Below are positions 1 to 5,238 of a DNA stretch of 5,352 bases, in pieces. Origin of the DNA: Armatimonadota bacterium (GTDB lineage Bacteria; Cloacimonadota; Cloacimonadia; Cloacimonadales; TCS61). A program made the translations under genes and the position numbers. A model generated the notes under the pieces. The model did not search any database. It was not told where the DNA came from and worked only from the letters and a program-made list of their open reading frames with translations. The number at the start of each line of letters is the position of its first letter. The first letter of the stretch is position 1. The stretch is from contig JAUWNO010000177.1 in assembly GCA_030612605.1 (NCBI GenBank), forward strand, positions 1 to 5,352. Direction: 5' to 3'.

Positions 1-296
1 CAGAAAAGATCGAAGACCCGGTTGCTCGCGAAGAATATATTCAGAACAATATCTATTCTGATGAATATTATTGGAATTGGGATAGTAAAGATAAAAAGCA
101 ACAATATGGAATTCTGAGAAAAAGAATTTTGCAATATTCCGATTATGTACAAGTATTTACCGGAGTGATTATTGCCAATCATATCTTCAGCGCAATACAC
201 TCCATGAGAATAAGTTCCAAATTAAAGAGATTAGAATTCAAAGTCGGATTTGATAAAGATTTGAATCCCGGCTTATTTTGCAGATATCAATTTTAA
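1..296 (+). CDS. C-terminal fragment of a hypothetical protein, DUF5683-like (5' end outside window)
   Basis: The third forward frame is open from the left edge to the TAA at 294-296, giving 97 residues with no stop; the start lies outside the window. The fragment is rich in Tyr, Gln and charged residues at first (EYYWNWDSKDKKQQYG, about residues 21-36). It then has one hydrophobic stretch (VQVFTGVIIANHIFSAIHS, about residues 49-67) that could be a membrane helix, and it ends in alternating polar and hydrophobic residues with a terminal Phe (RYQF). The pattern of Trp/Tyr, then basic residues, then a hydrophobic segment with NH-x-x-SAI resembles the C-terminal half of DUF5683-type envelope proteins of FCB-group bacteria. 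That match is from memory and tentative. The terminal Phe would also suit an outer-membrane strand. No function can be given. No terminator follows closely; the next clear structure is the hairpin at 340-360. Confidence 0.6.
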   Translation, partial: EKIEDPVAREEYIQNNIYSDEYYWNWDSKDKKQQYGILRKRILQYSDYVQVFTGVIIANHIFSAIHSMRISSKLKRLEFKVGFDKDLNPGLFCRYQF

Positions 297-339
297 GAAA
301 TAAGAGTTCTGCATAATTGGATGTTTTTTATCATCCTGC

Positions 340-360
340 TTGCCAAGCTGAAGCTGGCAA
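340..360. repeat. Hairpin with TGAA loop
   Basis: TTGCCAAGC (340-348) pairs with GCTGGCAA (353-360) around a TGAA loop (349-352), giving eight base pairs with one bulged A at 345. It starts 44 bases after the upstream stop codon and no T-run follows, so it is not a standard terminator. The T(G/A)AA loop recurs in the hairpins at 521-536 and 788-803, so I read it as one module of a dispersed palindromic repeat family. Its function is unknown. Confidence 0.5.
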
Positions 361-392
361 AGGCTTGAGGAATTCTTCTTACTGTTATAAAT

Positions 393-422
393 GAAGGATC
401 TCTGTTTACAATGAGATTCTTC
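393..422. repeat. Inverted repeat GAAGGATCTC / GAGATTCTTC
   Basis: GAAGGATCTC (393-402) and GAGATTCTTC (413-422) form a ten-pair stem with one G-T pair and a ten-base loop. Just upstream is CATCCTG (332-338) and the quasi-palindrome GAGGAATTCTTC (367-378). These words resemble a dispersed intergenic repeat seen in many bacterial genomes (TCATCCTGA... AAGGATCT). That likeness is recalled and was not searched. No coding role is visible, and the function is unknown. Confidence 0.4.
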
Positions 423-520
423 GTCTGTTTTCCTTTGTAAGTTTTCCTCAGAAAGACATTATATTTTATTTTTACAAAAGACTTTATAAAAATTCGAGGG
501 TTCTGCAAAATAGAAGTGGA

Positions 521-536
521 AACCACTAAAGTGGTT
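521..536. repeat. Left-arm hairpin AACCAC-TAAA-GTGGTT
   Basis: Six perfect pairs close a TAAA loop. The reverse complement of its partner in the right arm reads AACCAT-TGAA-ATGGTT: the pair next to the loop changes from C-G to T-A on both sides, so pairing is kept. This suggests the folded form has been maintained. Confidence 0.55.
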
Positions 537-623
537 ATTGTATATTTTGTGTGATTTTTACCCACAGTTAGAGAGGCTGTGTGAAAACAGATGAAAAGCT
601 CTTTTTTTCTCAACCCCCTCTGA

Positions 624-643
624 CTCCCCCTATTTAGGGGGAG
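624..643. repeat. C-rich hairpin, left inner arm
   Basis: CTCCCCCTATTTAGGGGGAG folds into nine pairs with a minimal TT centre. It sits just inside CTCAACCC and is the counterpart of the 672-696 hairpin on the other side of the element's centre. There is no T-run after it, so a terminator role is unlikely. Confidence 0.55.
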
Positions 644-671
644 AATCTATCTCCTTTTGCAGCAGGCAGTT

Positions 672-696
672 CCCTTCCCCTTCGATAGGGGAAGGG
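672..696. repeat. C-rich hairpin, right inner arm
   Basis: CCCTTCCCC (672-680) pairs perfectly with GGGGAAGGG (688-696) around TTCGATA. Nine mostly G-C pairs make it one of the strongest hairpins in the window. TTAGGGTTGAGGG follows, mirroring CTCAACCCCCTC of the left arm. Confidence 0.6.
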
Positions 697-780
697 TTAG
701 GGTTGAGGGTCGTGGAGAATTAAGAAAAATCATTTTCACACAGGCTGTTCAGTTGTGGGCTACAAAACCATAACCAAAAT

Positions 781-813
781 AAATTTCAACCATTTCAATG
801 GTTTTTGAAATTT
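781..813. repeat. Right-arm hairpin 50 bases upstream of the lyase gene
   Basis: AAATTTCAA (781-789) pairs with TTGAAATTT (805-813), and CCAT (790-793) with ATGG (798-801), with three unpaired T on the 3' side (802-804) and a TTCA loop (794-797). It is the right-arm counterpart of the 521-536 hairpin, extended by a nine-pair AT-rich stem. It lies next to the putative -35 of the downstream gene and could affect its transcription, but nothing in the sequence proves this. Confidence 0.5.
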
Positions 814-841
814 ACCATAATTTTGTAGAACTCATTATAAA
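812..841 (+). promoter_or_regulatory. Weak candidate promoter for the ammonia-lyase gene
   Basis: TTACCA (812-817, four of six matches to TTGACA) and TATAAA (836-841, five of six matches to TATAAT) are 18 bases apart. Transcription would start near 848, leaving a short leader that still includes the AGGAG site at 853-857. The -35 lies in the right end of the inverted-repeat element. In such AT-rich DNA a match of this quality can arise by chance. Confidence 0.3.
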
Positions 842-863
842 AAAAACAAATTAGGAGATAAAA

Positions 864-2390
864 ATGGCTGTTATTATCACTGGAAAAAATCTAAAGATCG
901 AAGATGTTTATAATGTTGCTGTTAGAAATGAAAAGGTCGAATTACATTCTGATGCTTTAGCCCGAATAAAAAAATGCAGAGCTTTCATAGAAAAGAAGAT
1001 TGAAGAAAAAGAAATAATGTACGGTGTAAATACCGGTATTGGTGAATTTTCTGAGATAGTATTAACCGAAGAGCAGATCAAAAAATTCCAGAGATATCTT
1101 ATTTATAACCATTCAGCAGGAATTGGCAAGCCTTGTCCCATTGAACACGTTCGGGCTGCAATGTTATCAAGAGCTAATGTTCATGCACATGGTAATTCTG
1201 GTTGTCGTGTTGATATCACGCAGACACTGGTGGCAATGTTGAGTAAAGGAGTTACACCGGTTGTGTGTGAGAAGGGAAGCGTTGGAGCTTGCGGAGATCT
1301 TGCTCCCATGAGCCAGATTGCTCTGCTCATGATGGGAGAAGGTGAAGCTTTTTATGAAGGTAAACGTCTGCCTGGAAAAACTGCAATGGATCAGGCAGGA
1401 ATTCCCATTCCAGGTCTGAAAGCTCGAGACGGACTTGCCTGCATTAATGGCAGCAATCTGACAGCAGGAATGGCTGCAATTCAGATTTATGAAGCTGAAA
1501 GATTTTTGAAACAGGCAGAAATCGCTTGTGCCATGACTTTAGAAGCTTTTATGGCAAATCTCAAACCTTATGATGTGCGGCTTCATAAATTACGTGGATT
1601 TCAGGGAGCTGTTACTTCTGCGGAAAATATCAAGAAAATGCTTGCAGGTTCAGAATTGCTGGAAGGAATGAAAGTAAAAGTTCAGGATGCATACAGCATG
1701 AGGTCTTCACCACAGGTTATCGGTGCTGCTCGCGACCAGCTTAGATGGACGAGAAGTCAACTGGAAATTGAACTTAACGGAGTGGGGGATAATCCCATTT
1801 TTCTGCCGGACGAAGAAGTGGTTATTACCGGTGCCAATTTTCAGGGTTCTCCTATCAGTGTTCCTTTGGATATGCTCGGTGCAGTTATCACAATGGTTTG
1901 CGTGATTTCCGAACGCCGTCTGAATCGTCTTTTGAATCCTGCTCTCAGCGTTGGTTTGCCTGCGTTCTTAACAAAAGGTGCAGGAATGTATTCCGGACAT
2001 ATGCTCAGCCAGTACACTGCAGATATGATGATCGTGGAACAGCGAATTCTTTCTACTCCTGCTTCGATTCAATCTATTCCGGCTGCTGCAGACCAGGAAG
2101 ATTTTGTGAGTATGGGAATGAATACTGCCCTTAAAACCAGGCAGATAATCGATAATGCGTACGGCATTTTAGGCATCGAATTCATTGCTGCTGCTCAAGC
2201 TCTCGATTTCAGAGATTTCAAATTTGGAGCTGGAACTCGAGTCGCGCATGATGCTGTGAGAAAAGTGGTGGAACATCTCGATGTGGACCGCACACTTTAC
2301 ACAGACCACAATAATATGATGGAAACAGTGAAGACCCGCAAAATCCTGCATGCAGTGGAAGAAGCGATCGGAGAACTGAAAACGTATTAG
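864..2390 (+). CDS. hutH: Histidine/aromatic amino acid ammonia-lyase (HAL family) with Ala-Cys-Gly MIO tripeptide
   Basis: A full-length 508-residue member of the HAL/PAL family, which removes ammonia from histidine (to urocanate) or a related aromatic amino acid in the cytoplasm, normally as a homotetramer. The start is ATG 864, six bases after AGGAG (853-857). Visible active-site matches to Pseudomonas putida HAL are Tyr53 (MYGVNTG), His83, Asn195 (INGSN), Gln274, Tyr277 and Arg280 (QDAYSMR), Phe326 (GANFQG) and Glu412 (QEDFVSMG). The cofactor motif is GSVGACGDLAP: Ala142-Cys143-Gly144 (Cys codon TGC at 1290-1292) replaces the usual Ala-Ser-Gly that cyclises to the MIO electrophile. His83 and Glu412, linked to imidazole binding, are kept and favour histidine. 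However, NQEDHVSM is here DQEDFVSM and residue 82 is Asn, so another substrate or an aminomutase is possible. No hutU, hutI or hutG is in the window, and no clear terminator follows the TAG. The hutH symbol rests on family membership, not on proof of substrate. Confidence 0.9.
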   Translation: MAVIITGKNLKIEDVYNVAVRNEKVELHSDALARIKKCRAFIEKKIEEKEIMYGVNTGIGEFSEIVLTEEQIKKFQRYLIYNHSAGIGKPCPIEHVRAAMLSRANVHAHGNSGCRVDITQTLVAMLSKGVTPVVCEKGSVGACGDLAPMSQIALLMMGEGEAFYEGKRLPGKTAMDQAGIPIPGLKARDGLACINGSNLTAGMAAIQIYEAERFLKQAEIACAMTLEAFMANLKPYDVRLHKLRGFQGAVTSAENIKKMLAGSELLEGMKVKVQDAYSMRSSPQVIGAARDQLRWTRSQLEIELNGVGDNPIFLPDEEVVITGANFQGSPISVPLDMLGAVITMVCVISERRLNRLLNPALSVGLPAFLTKGAGMYSGHMLSQYTADMMIVEQRILSTPASIQSIPAAADQEDFVSMGMNTALKTRQIIDNAYGILGIEFIAAAQALDFRDFKFGAGTRVAHDAVRKVVEHLDVDRTLYTDHNNMMETVKTRKILHAVEEAIGELKTY

Positions 2391-2501
2391 AGTGATCAAG
2401 TAGAAATTTATATTGATTGGATAAAAAAGAGGGATTAGTAATCAGGTTAGAATGTAATAAAATATTGAAATTATGGGTTGGTTGGATACACTTTTTTAAG
2501 A

Positions 2502-2525
2502 GTGTGGCATTTAAATGTTACACAC
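2502..2525. other. Weak imperfect palindrome GTGTG...CACAC
   Basis: GTGTG (2502-2506) and CACAC (2521-2525) surround the palindrome CATTTAAATG (2508-2517). It lies in the 247-base gap between the lyase and the ATPase gene. It has no T-run after it and little G-C pairing, so it is a poor terminator. It could be a protein-binding dyad or chance. Confidence 0.25.
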
Positions 2526-2557
2526 ATCGAAAACACCTTAATATTTTTATTAAATAT

Positions 2558-2608
2558 GAGAAAATTTCTCAAATACCTTGACATTAATCTCTATGTTGTC
2601 AATTAATG
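2558..2608 (+). promoter_or_regulatory. Candidate promoter with overlapping dyads upstream of the RloAB operon
   Basis: A perfect -35 hexamer TTGACA (2578-2583) is followed 18 bases later by ATTAAT (2602-2607, four of six matches to TATAAT). Three dyads overlap it: GAGAAA-A-TTTCTC (2558-2570) just upstream, TTGACA/TGTCAA (2578-2583 and 2597-2602), and CATTAAT/ATTAATG (2582-2588 and 2602-2608). A repressor dimer covering the -35 to -10 would suit a toxic defence operon, but no regulator gene is in the window. The start codon at 2638 has GAGGT at 2628-2632, five bases upstream. Confidence 0.35.
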
Positions 2609-2637
2609 CCTTGATTAATAAATAAGTGAGGTAAAAT

Positions 2638-3954
2638 ATGTTATTAGAATTCCAAGTTGAAAACTATCTATCCTTCAAAGAGATTGCTAAATTGAGCATG
2701 ATTGCTTCTTCATCAATCTTAAAAAAAGAATTAGTCGACTCATTAATTATTTTAGATAATATTAATGTTTTAACTAGTGCTGCAATCTTCGGAGCAAATG
2801 CTAGTGGGAAAAGTAACTTTTTGAATGCAATTGGTTTTATGAAAAATTTCATTTTTGAATCAGCAAAAGAAAGTACTTTTGGTAAAGAGATTGATGTTAA
2901 GCATTTCAAATTGAGTGAAGATACCGCTAACAAACCTTCTACATTTGAAATGACTTTTATGATAAAAAATATGTCAAATTATACTCCCAAAAAGCACATT
3001 GTATTTAGATATGGTTTCCAATTAGATCGTTACAGAATTAAAACTGAATGGCTTTTTGCACGATTTACTTCACTGGAATCCAAGTTGTTTACTAGAGTTG
3101 AAGACGATATTCAAATTGGTGATAAATTTAAAGAAGGAAAACAAGTTTATAAAACTGTAGGAAGCATTAATAAAACTACACTATTTTTATCATTGATTGC
3201 TAATATCAAAGGGGACAATGCACCATTAACTGGAATGGTAATGAATTGGTTCCGTGATTTAAGGGATATTACAGCTATTGCAAATAGCAATTTCTTTGGT
3301 ATTACAGCAGATTTAATGAATAACAAGAAAGCTAAGAATGAGATTCTGAAATCATTAACTATAGCAGATATGTGTATTGAGGATATTATTATTAATAAAA
3401 AGAAACTTGATTTTAACCAATTACCAATGGAAATTAAGCAAGAAATCAATGAAAAAAAATTGGAAGAATGGTTTTCATTATCGCTAAAAACATTTCACAG
3501 CAAGTACAATTCTAAAAAACAACCGATTGAAAAAGTTTCCTTTGATTTTGAAAAAGAAGAATCAGATGGTACAAAAAAATTCTTTGCAATTATTGGACCT
3601 ATTTTAAGTGCGTTAAATATGGGATTAGTTCTTGTTATTGATGAAATTGACGCAAGATTACATCCTAATTTATGCTTAATGTTAATTTCTCTATTTAATT
3701 CAAAGAAAATTAATAAAAAGAATGCTCAATTGATTTTTGCATCCCATAATACATTAATTATGAATAAAAATATATTGAGACGAGATCAAATTTATCTTAT
3801 TGAAAAAGATAAATATGGCGTATCCGATCTGTATTCCTTGCTTGATTATAAAAAAGTCAGAAACGATGCGTCTTACAATAAAGATTATTTAATGGGAAAA
3901 TACGGAGGCGTTCCTTATCTTGGAAATTTTGAATCTCTATTTGGTGAGGAATGA
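2638..3954 (+). CDS. AAA15/OLD-like ATPase of an RloAB/AbiL-type defence pair (RloA / AbiLi-like)
   Basis: A 438-residue ABC-type ATPase of the AAA15/AAA21 group related to OLD, RloA and AbiLi. It opens with the family's typical MLLEFQVENYLSFKE start. Visible motifs are Walker A GANASGKS (52-59), a signature-like ESDGTKK (308-314), Walker B LVLVIDEID with Asp335-Glu336, and a switch histidine His370 in FASHNT. A mostly lysine-rich, variable region lies between residues about 60 and 300. The C-terminus ends in the family pattern YLMGKYGGVPYLGNF (417-431). Unlike true OLD proteins it has no fused Toprim domain; the partner is the next gene, which starts right at this gene's stop. By analogy with AbiL and PARIS I infer that the ATPase senses a phage cue and controls the effector. 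All ATPase motifs are intact, so the gene looks functional. Sequence in 3241-3300 is 33% GC by hand count against 53% in lyase positions 1261-1320, which fits transfer from elsewhere. Confidence 0.85.
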   Translation: MLLEFQVENYLSFKEIAKLSMIASSSILKKELVDSLIILDNINVLTSAAIFGANASGKSNFLNAIGFMKNFIFESAKESTFGKEIDVKHFKLSEDTANKPSTFEMTFMIKNMSNYTPKKHIVFRYGFQLDRYRIKTEWLFARFTSLESKLFTRVEDDIQIGDKFKEGKQVYKTVGSINKTTLFLSLIANIKGDNAPLTGMVMNWFRDLRDITAIANSNFFGITADLMNNKKAKNEILKSLTIADMCIEDIIINKKKLDFNQLPMEIKQEINEKKLEEWFSLSLKTFHSKYNSKKQPIEKVSFDFEKEESDGTKKFFAIIGPILSALNMGLVLVIDEIDARLHPNLCLMLISLFNSKKINKKNAQLIFASHNTLIMNKNILRRDQIYLIEKDKYGVSDLYSLLDYKKVRNDASYNKDYLMGKYGGVPYLGNFESLFGEE

Positions 3955-3956
3955 TA

Positions 3957-4661
3957 ATGGGAAGCGATAATCTATATTGGCTAAAAAAAAGAAGTAAGCT
4001 AAAACGTGAAAAAAGATTAAATAGAGAATATAAAAACAGCATATTAATAGTATGTGAAGGTGAGAAAACGGAACCTAATTATTTCGAAAGCTTTCCAATT
4101 TCGGGAGTAAAAGTAGAAATTCTTGGTAAAGGGAAAAATACAATATCCCTCGTTAAAGATGCAATTTTAGAATGGAAGAAATATGCAAATGAAGGAAAAT
4201 ACTATGAAAAACTTTGGTGTGTTTTTGATAGAGATGATTTTCCGAAAGCGAATTATAATCAAGCATTTGAGTCTGTTTCTAATGAAGAAAGAAAGTTAAA
4301 TAAGAGATATAGTAAAAAAACCGGAAGAGAAATTTCTATAAGAATAGCTTATTCAAATGAAGCGTTTGAATTATGGTATTTATTACATTATGATTATCAT
4401 ACTAGTGGAATTAGCAGAACCCGATACAAGAATATGCTTAGTCAAAGGATGAAAAAAAAATATCATAAGAATGATCCAAATATGTACAATATTCTAATAG
4501 AATTGTCAAATCAATCAAATGGACACCAAGGGCAAGAATTTGCATTAAAAAATGCTCAAAAACTCAGAAAAGTAATTAACGGTAAGCAACCACATAATTA
4601 CAATCCGTCGACTTCAGTTGATCTGATAGTGTTAGAATTAAATAATTATTTTAAAAAATAA
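3957..4661 (+). CDS. RloB-domain protein, probable effector of the RloAB/AbiL-type pair (AbiLii-like)
   Basis: An RloB-family protein of 234 residues from ATG 3957, or 236 from ATG 3951. The upstream ATG overlaps the ATPase stop (ATGA), but GGTGAGG at 3943-3949 leaves it only one base of spacing against seven for ATG 3957, so I chose 3957. Numbering from 3951, the family pattern is clear: ILIVCEGEKTEPNYF (31-45), LWCVFDRDDF (88-97), SNEAFELWYLLHY (135-147) and NPSTSVDLIVLEL (218-230). Glu36 followed by Asp93-x-Asp95 resembles the metal-binding Glu and DxD of Toprim folds found in OLD nucleases and in PARIS effectors. Nuclease activity is therefore a reasonable inference, not shown. The N-terminus is very basic (KKRSKLKREKRLNRE), which suits nucleic-acid binding. 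Tight coupling with the ATPase implies a complex or fixed stoichiometry. RloB-type genes are known next to type I restriction loci and as the second gene of lactococcal AbiL; no restriction gene is visible here. Confidence 0.82.
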   Translation: MGSDNLYWLKKRSKLKREKRLNREYKNSILIVCEGEKTEPNYFESFPISGVKVEILGKGKNTISLVKDAILEWKKYANEGKYYEKLWCVFDRDDFPKANYNQAFESVSNEERKLNKRYSKKTGREISIRIAYSNEAFELWYLLHYDYHTSGISRTRYKNMLSQRMKKKYHKNDPNMYNILIELSNQSNGHQGQEFALKNAQKLRKVINGKQPHNYNPSTSVDLIVLELNNYFKK

Positions 4662-4682
4662 ATGTGTGTGACAAAAGCCTTC

Positions 4683-4730
4683 AAATAAGAGAACGTGGCA
4701 GTTTCTAAACAACAACTTATTTTGATTTTT
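4683..4730 (+). terminator. Weak candidate terminator after the RloAB operon
   Basis: AAATAAG (4683-4689) can pair with CTTATTT (4716-4722), and AGAAC (4690-4694) with GTTTCT (4701-4706) with one bulge, leaving nine unpaired bases on the 3' side. TGATTTTT follows. The stem is AT-rich and asymmetric, so this is a poor intrinsic terminator. It is listed only because of its position between two separate genes. Confidence 0.22.
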
Positions 4731-4758
4731 CCCGAATAATATAAATCAAGAGGATAAG

Positions 4759-5211
4759 ATGAATTCGAATAAATATCCCGAACCTACTGTTGGAGCAATA
4801 ATATTCAATCCTGAGGGAGAGATTTTATTAGTGAGGTCACATAAGTGGAAAGATAACTATGTGATTCCGGGTGGTCATATCGAACTTGGCGAAAAAATCG
4901 AGGATGCTCTTCGCAGAGAAATAATGGAAGAGACAGGCTTAAAAATATACGATATACGTCTCGTGGGACTTCAACAATGCATATATGAAAAAGATTTTCA
5001 TGAGAAGAAACATTTCATTTTTATAGACTTCGCTTGCAAGGTCGATACTACTGAAGTTAAATTAAATGAAGAACATCAAGAATATAAATGGGTAAATATA
5101 AATTCAATAGAGCAACTGCTTTTAGAGCCTTTTACACGAAAGATTCTTATTGAGTATAAAGTCAGAAAGAATTCAAAGTATTCGCAGAAAATCCTCTATG
5201 ATTATTATTAG
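4759..5211 (+). CDS. NUDIX hydrolase, substrate unknown
   Basis: A 150-residue single-domain NUDIX protein, close to the usual minimal length. These enzymes use a divalent metal to split nucleoside diphosphates linked to another group (dNTPs, ADP-sugars, capped or oxidised nucleotides). The Nudix box G-x5-E-x7-RE-U-x-EE-x-G-U is complete from Gly39 to Leu61 (GGHIELGE... RREIMEETGL), with the metal-binding REIMEE at 53-58. Before it are the strands VGAIIFNPEGEILLVRSHKW (11-30) and YVIPGG; after it come a strand, HFIFIDFACKV (85-95) and EEHQEYKWVNINSIEQL (104-120), typical of the fold's C-terminal half. AGAGG (4749-4753) lies five bases before ATG 4759. The 97-base gap, own ribosome site and different style from the RloAB genes suggest it is separate from the defence pair, though some defence loci include nucleotide hydrolases. 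The substrate cannot be told from sequence. Confidence 0.88.
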   Translation: MNSNKYPEPTVGAIIFNPEGEILLVRSHKWKDNYVIPGGHIELGEKIEDALRREIMEETGLKIYDIRLVGLQQCIYEKDFHEKKHFIFIDFACKVDTTEVKLNEEHQEYKWVNINSIEQLLLEPFTRKILIEYKVRKNSKYSQKILYDYY

Positions 5212-5238
5212 AACCCTAACCCAGATAAACTGGAAAAT

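Larger units (their letters stand above)
496..833. repeat. Large diverged inverted-repeat element, MITE-like or composite palindromic repeat
   Basis: The left arm from 496 and the reverse complement of the right arm from 833 carry the same ordered blocks. These are GAG(GG)TTCT(G/A)CAAAAT at 496-511 and 820-833; an AACCA(C/T)T hairpin at 521-536 and 788-803; TATTTTG at 543-549 and a matching CAAAATA at 775-781; CCCACA at 561-566 and TGTGGG at 754-759; CTGTGTGAAAA at 577-587 and TTTTCACACAG at 733-743; CTCAACCC at 609-616 and GGGTTGAG at 700-707; then a C-rich hairpin in each arm. The spacing from CCCACA to the end of CTGTGTGAAAA is 27 bases in both arms. The arms differ by substitutions and small gaps, so the element is old or assembled from a repeat family inserted twice in opposite directions. 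It contains no transposase and no credible gene. No clear target duplication is visible. It fills the space upstream of the ammonia-lyase gene. Confidence 0.65.

Noticed and set aside
293..613. Reverse-strand open frame of 106 codons
   Set aside because: It lies across the hairpins and left arm of the inverted repeat, shows no recognisable domain, and has a composition expected of low-complexity DNA.
624..696. Intrinsic terminators at the two C-rich hairpins
   Set aside because: Neither has a following T-run, they are more than 300 bases from the upstream stop, and they are mirror copies within a repeat element.
496..833. CRISPR array
   Set aside because: The repeated blocks are inverted, not direct and regularly spaced, and there are no cas genes.
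864..2390. Phenylalanine or tyrosine ammonia-lyase as the main call
   Set aside because: The selectivity pair is Asn82-His83, with QED kept, closer to histidine lyases than to the Phe-Leu or His-Leu pairs of PAL and TAL; the possibility is noted but not preferred.
1723..2399. Open frames on both strands within the lyase gene
   Set aside because: They overlap a complete, motif-rich HAL gene in other frames and encode no recognisable protein.
3951..3956. ATG 3951 as the RloB start
   Set aside because: It leaves one base between the GGTGAGG site and the start codon, whereas ATG 3957 gives seven; the difference is only two residues and remains uncertain.
2664..4042. Reverse-strand open frames within the ATPase and RloB genes
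   Set aside because: They are antisense shadows of A/T-rich genes, giving Leu/Ile/Phe/Lys-rich translations with no motif.
2638..4661. PARIS, Gabija or single-gene OLD system
   Set aside because: The second protein has RloB motifs rather than the AriB (DUF4435) or GajB helicase patterns, and the ATPase lacks a fused Toprim domain.
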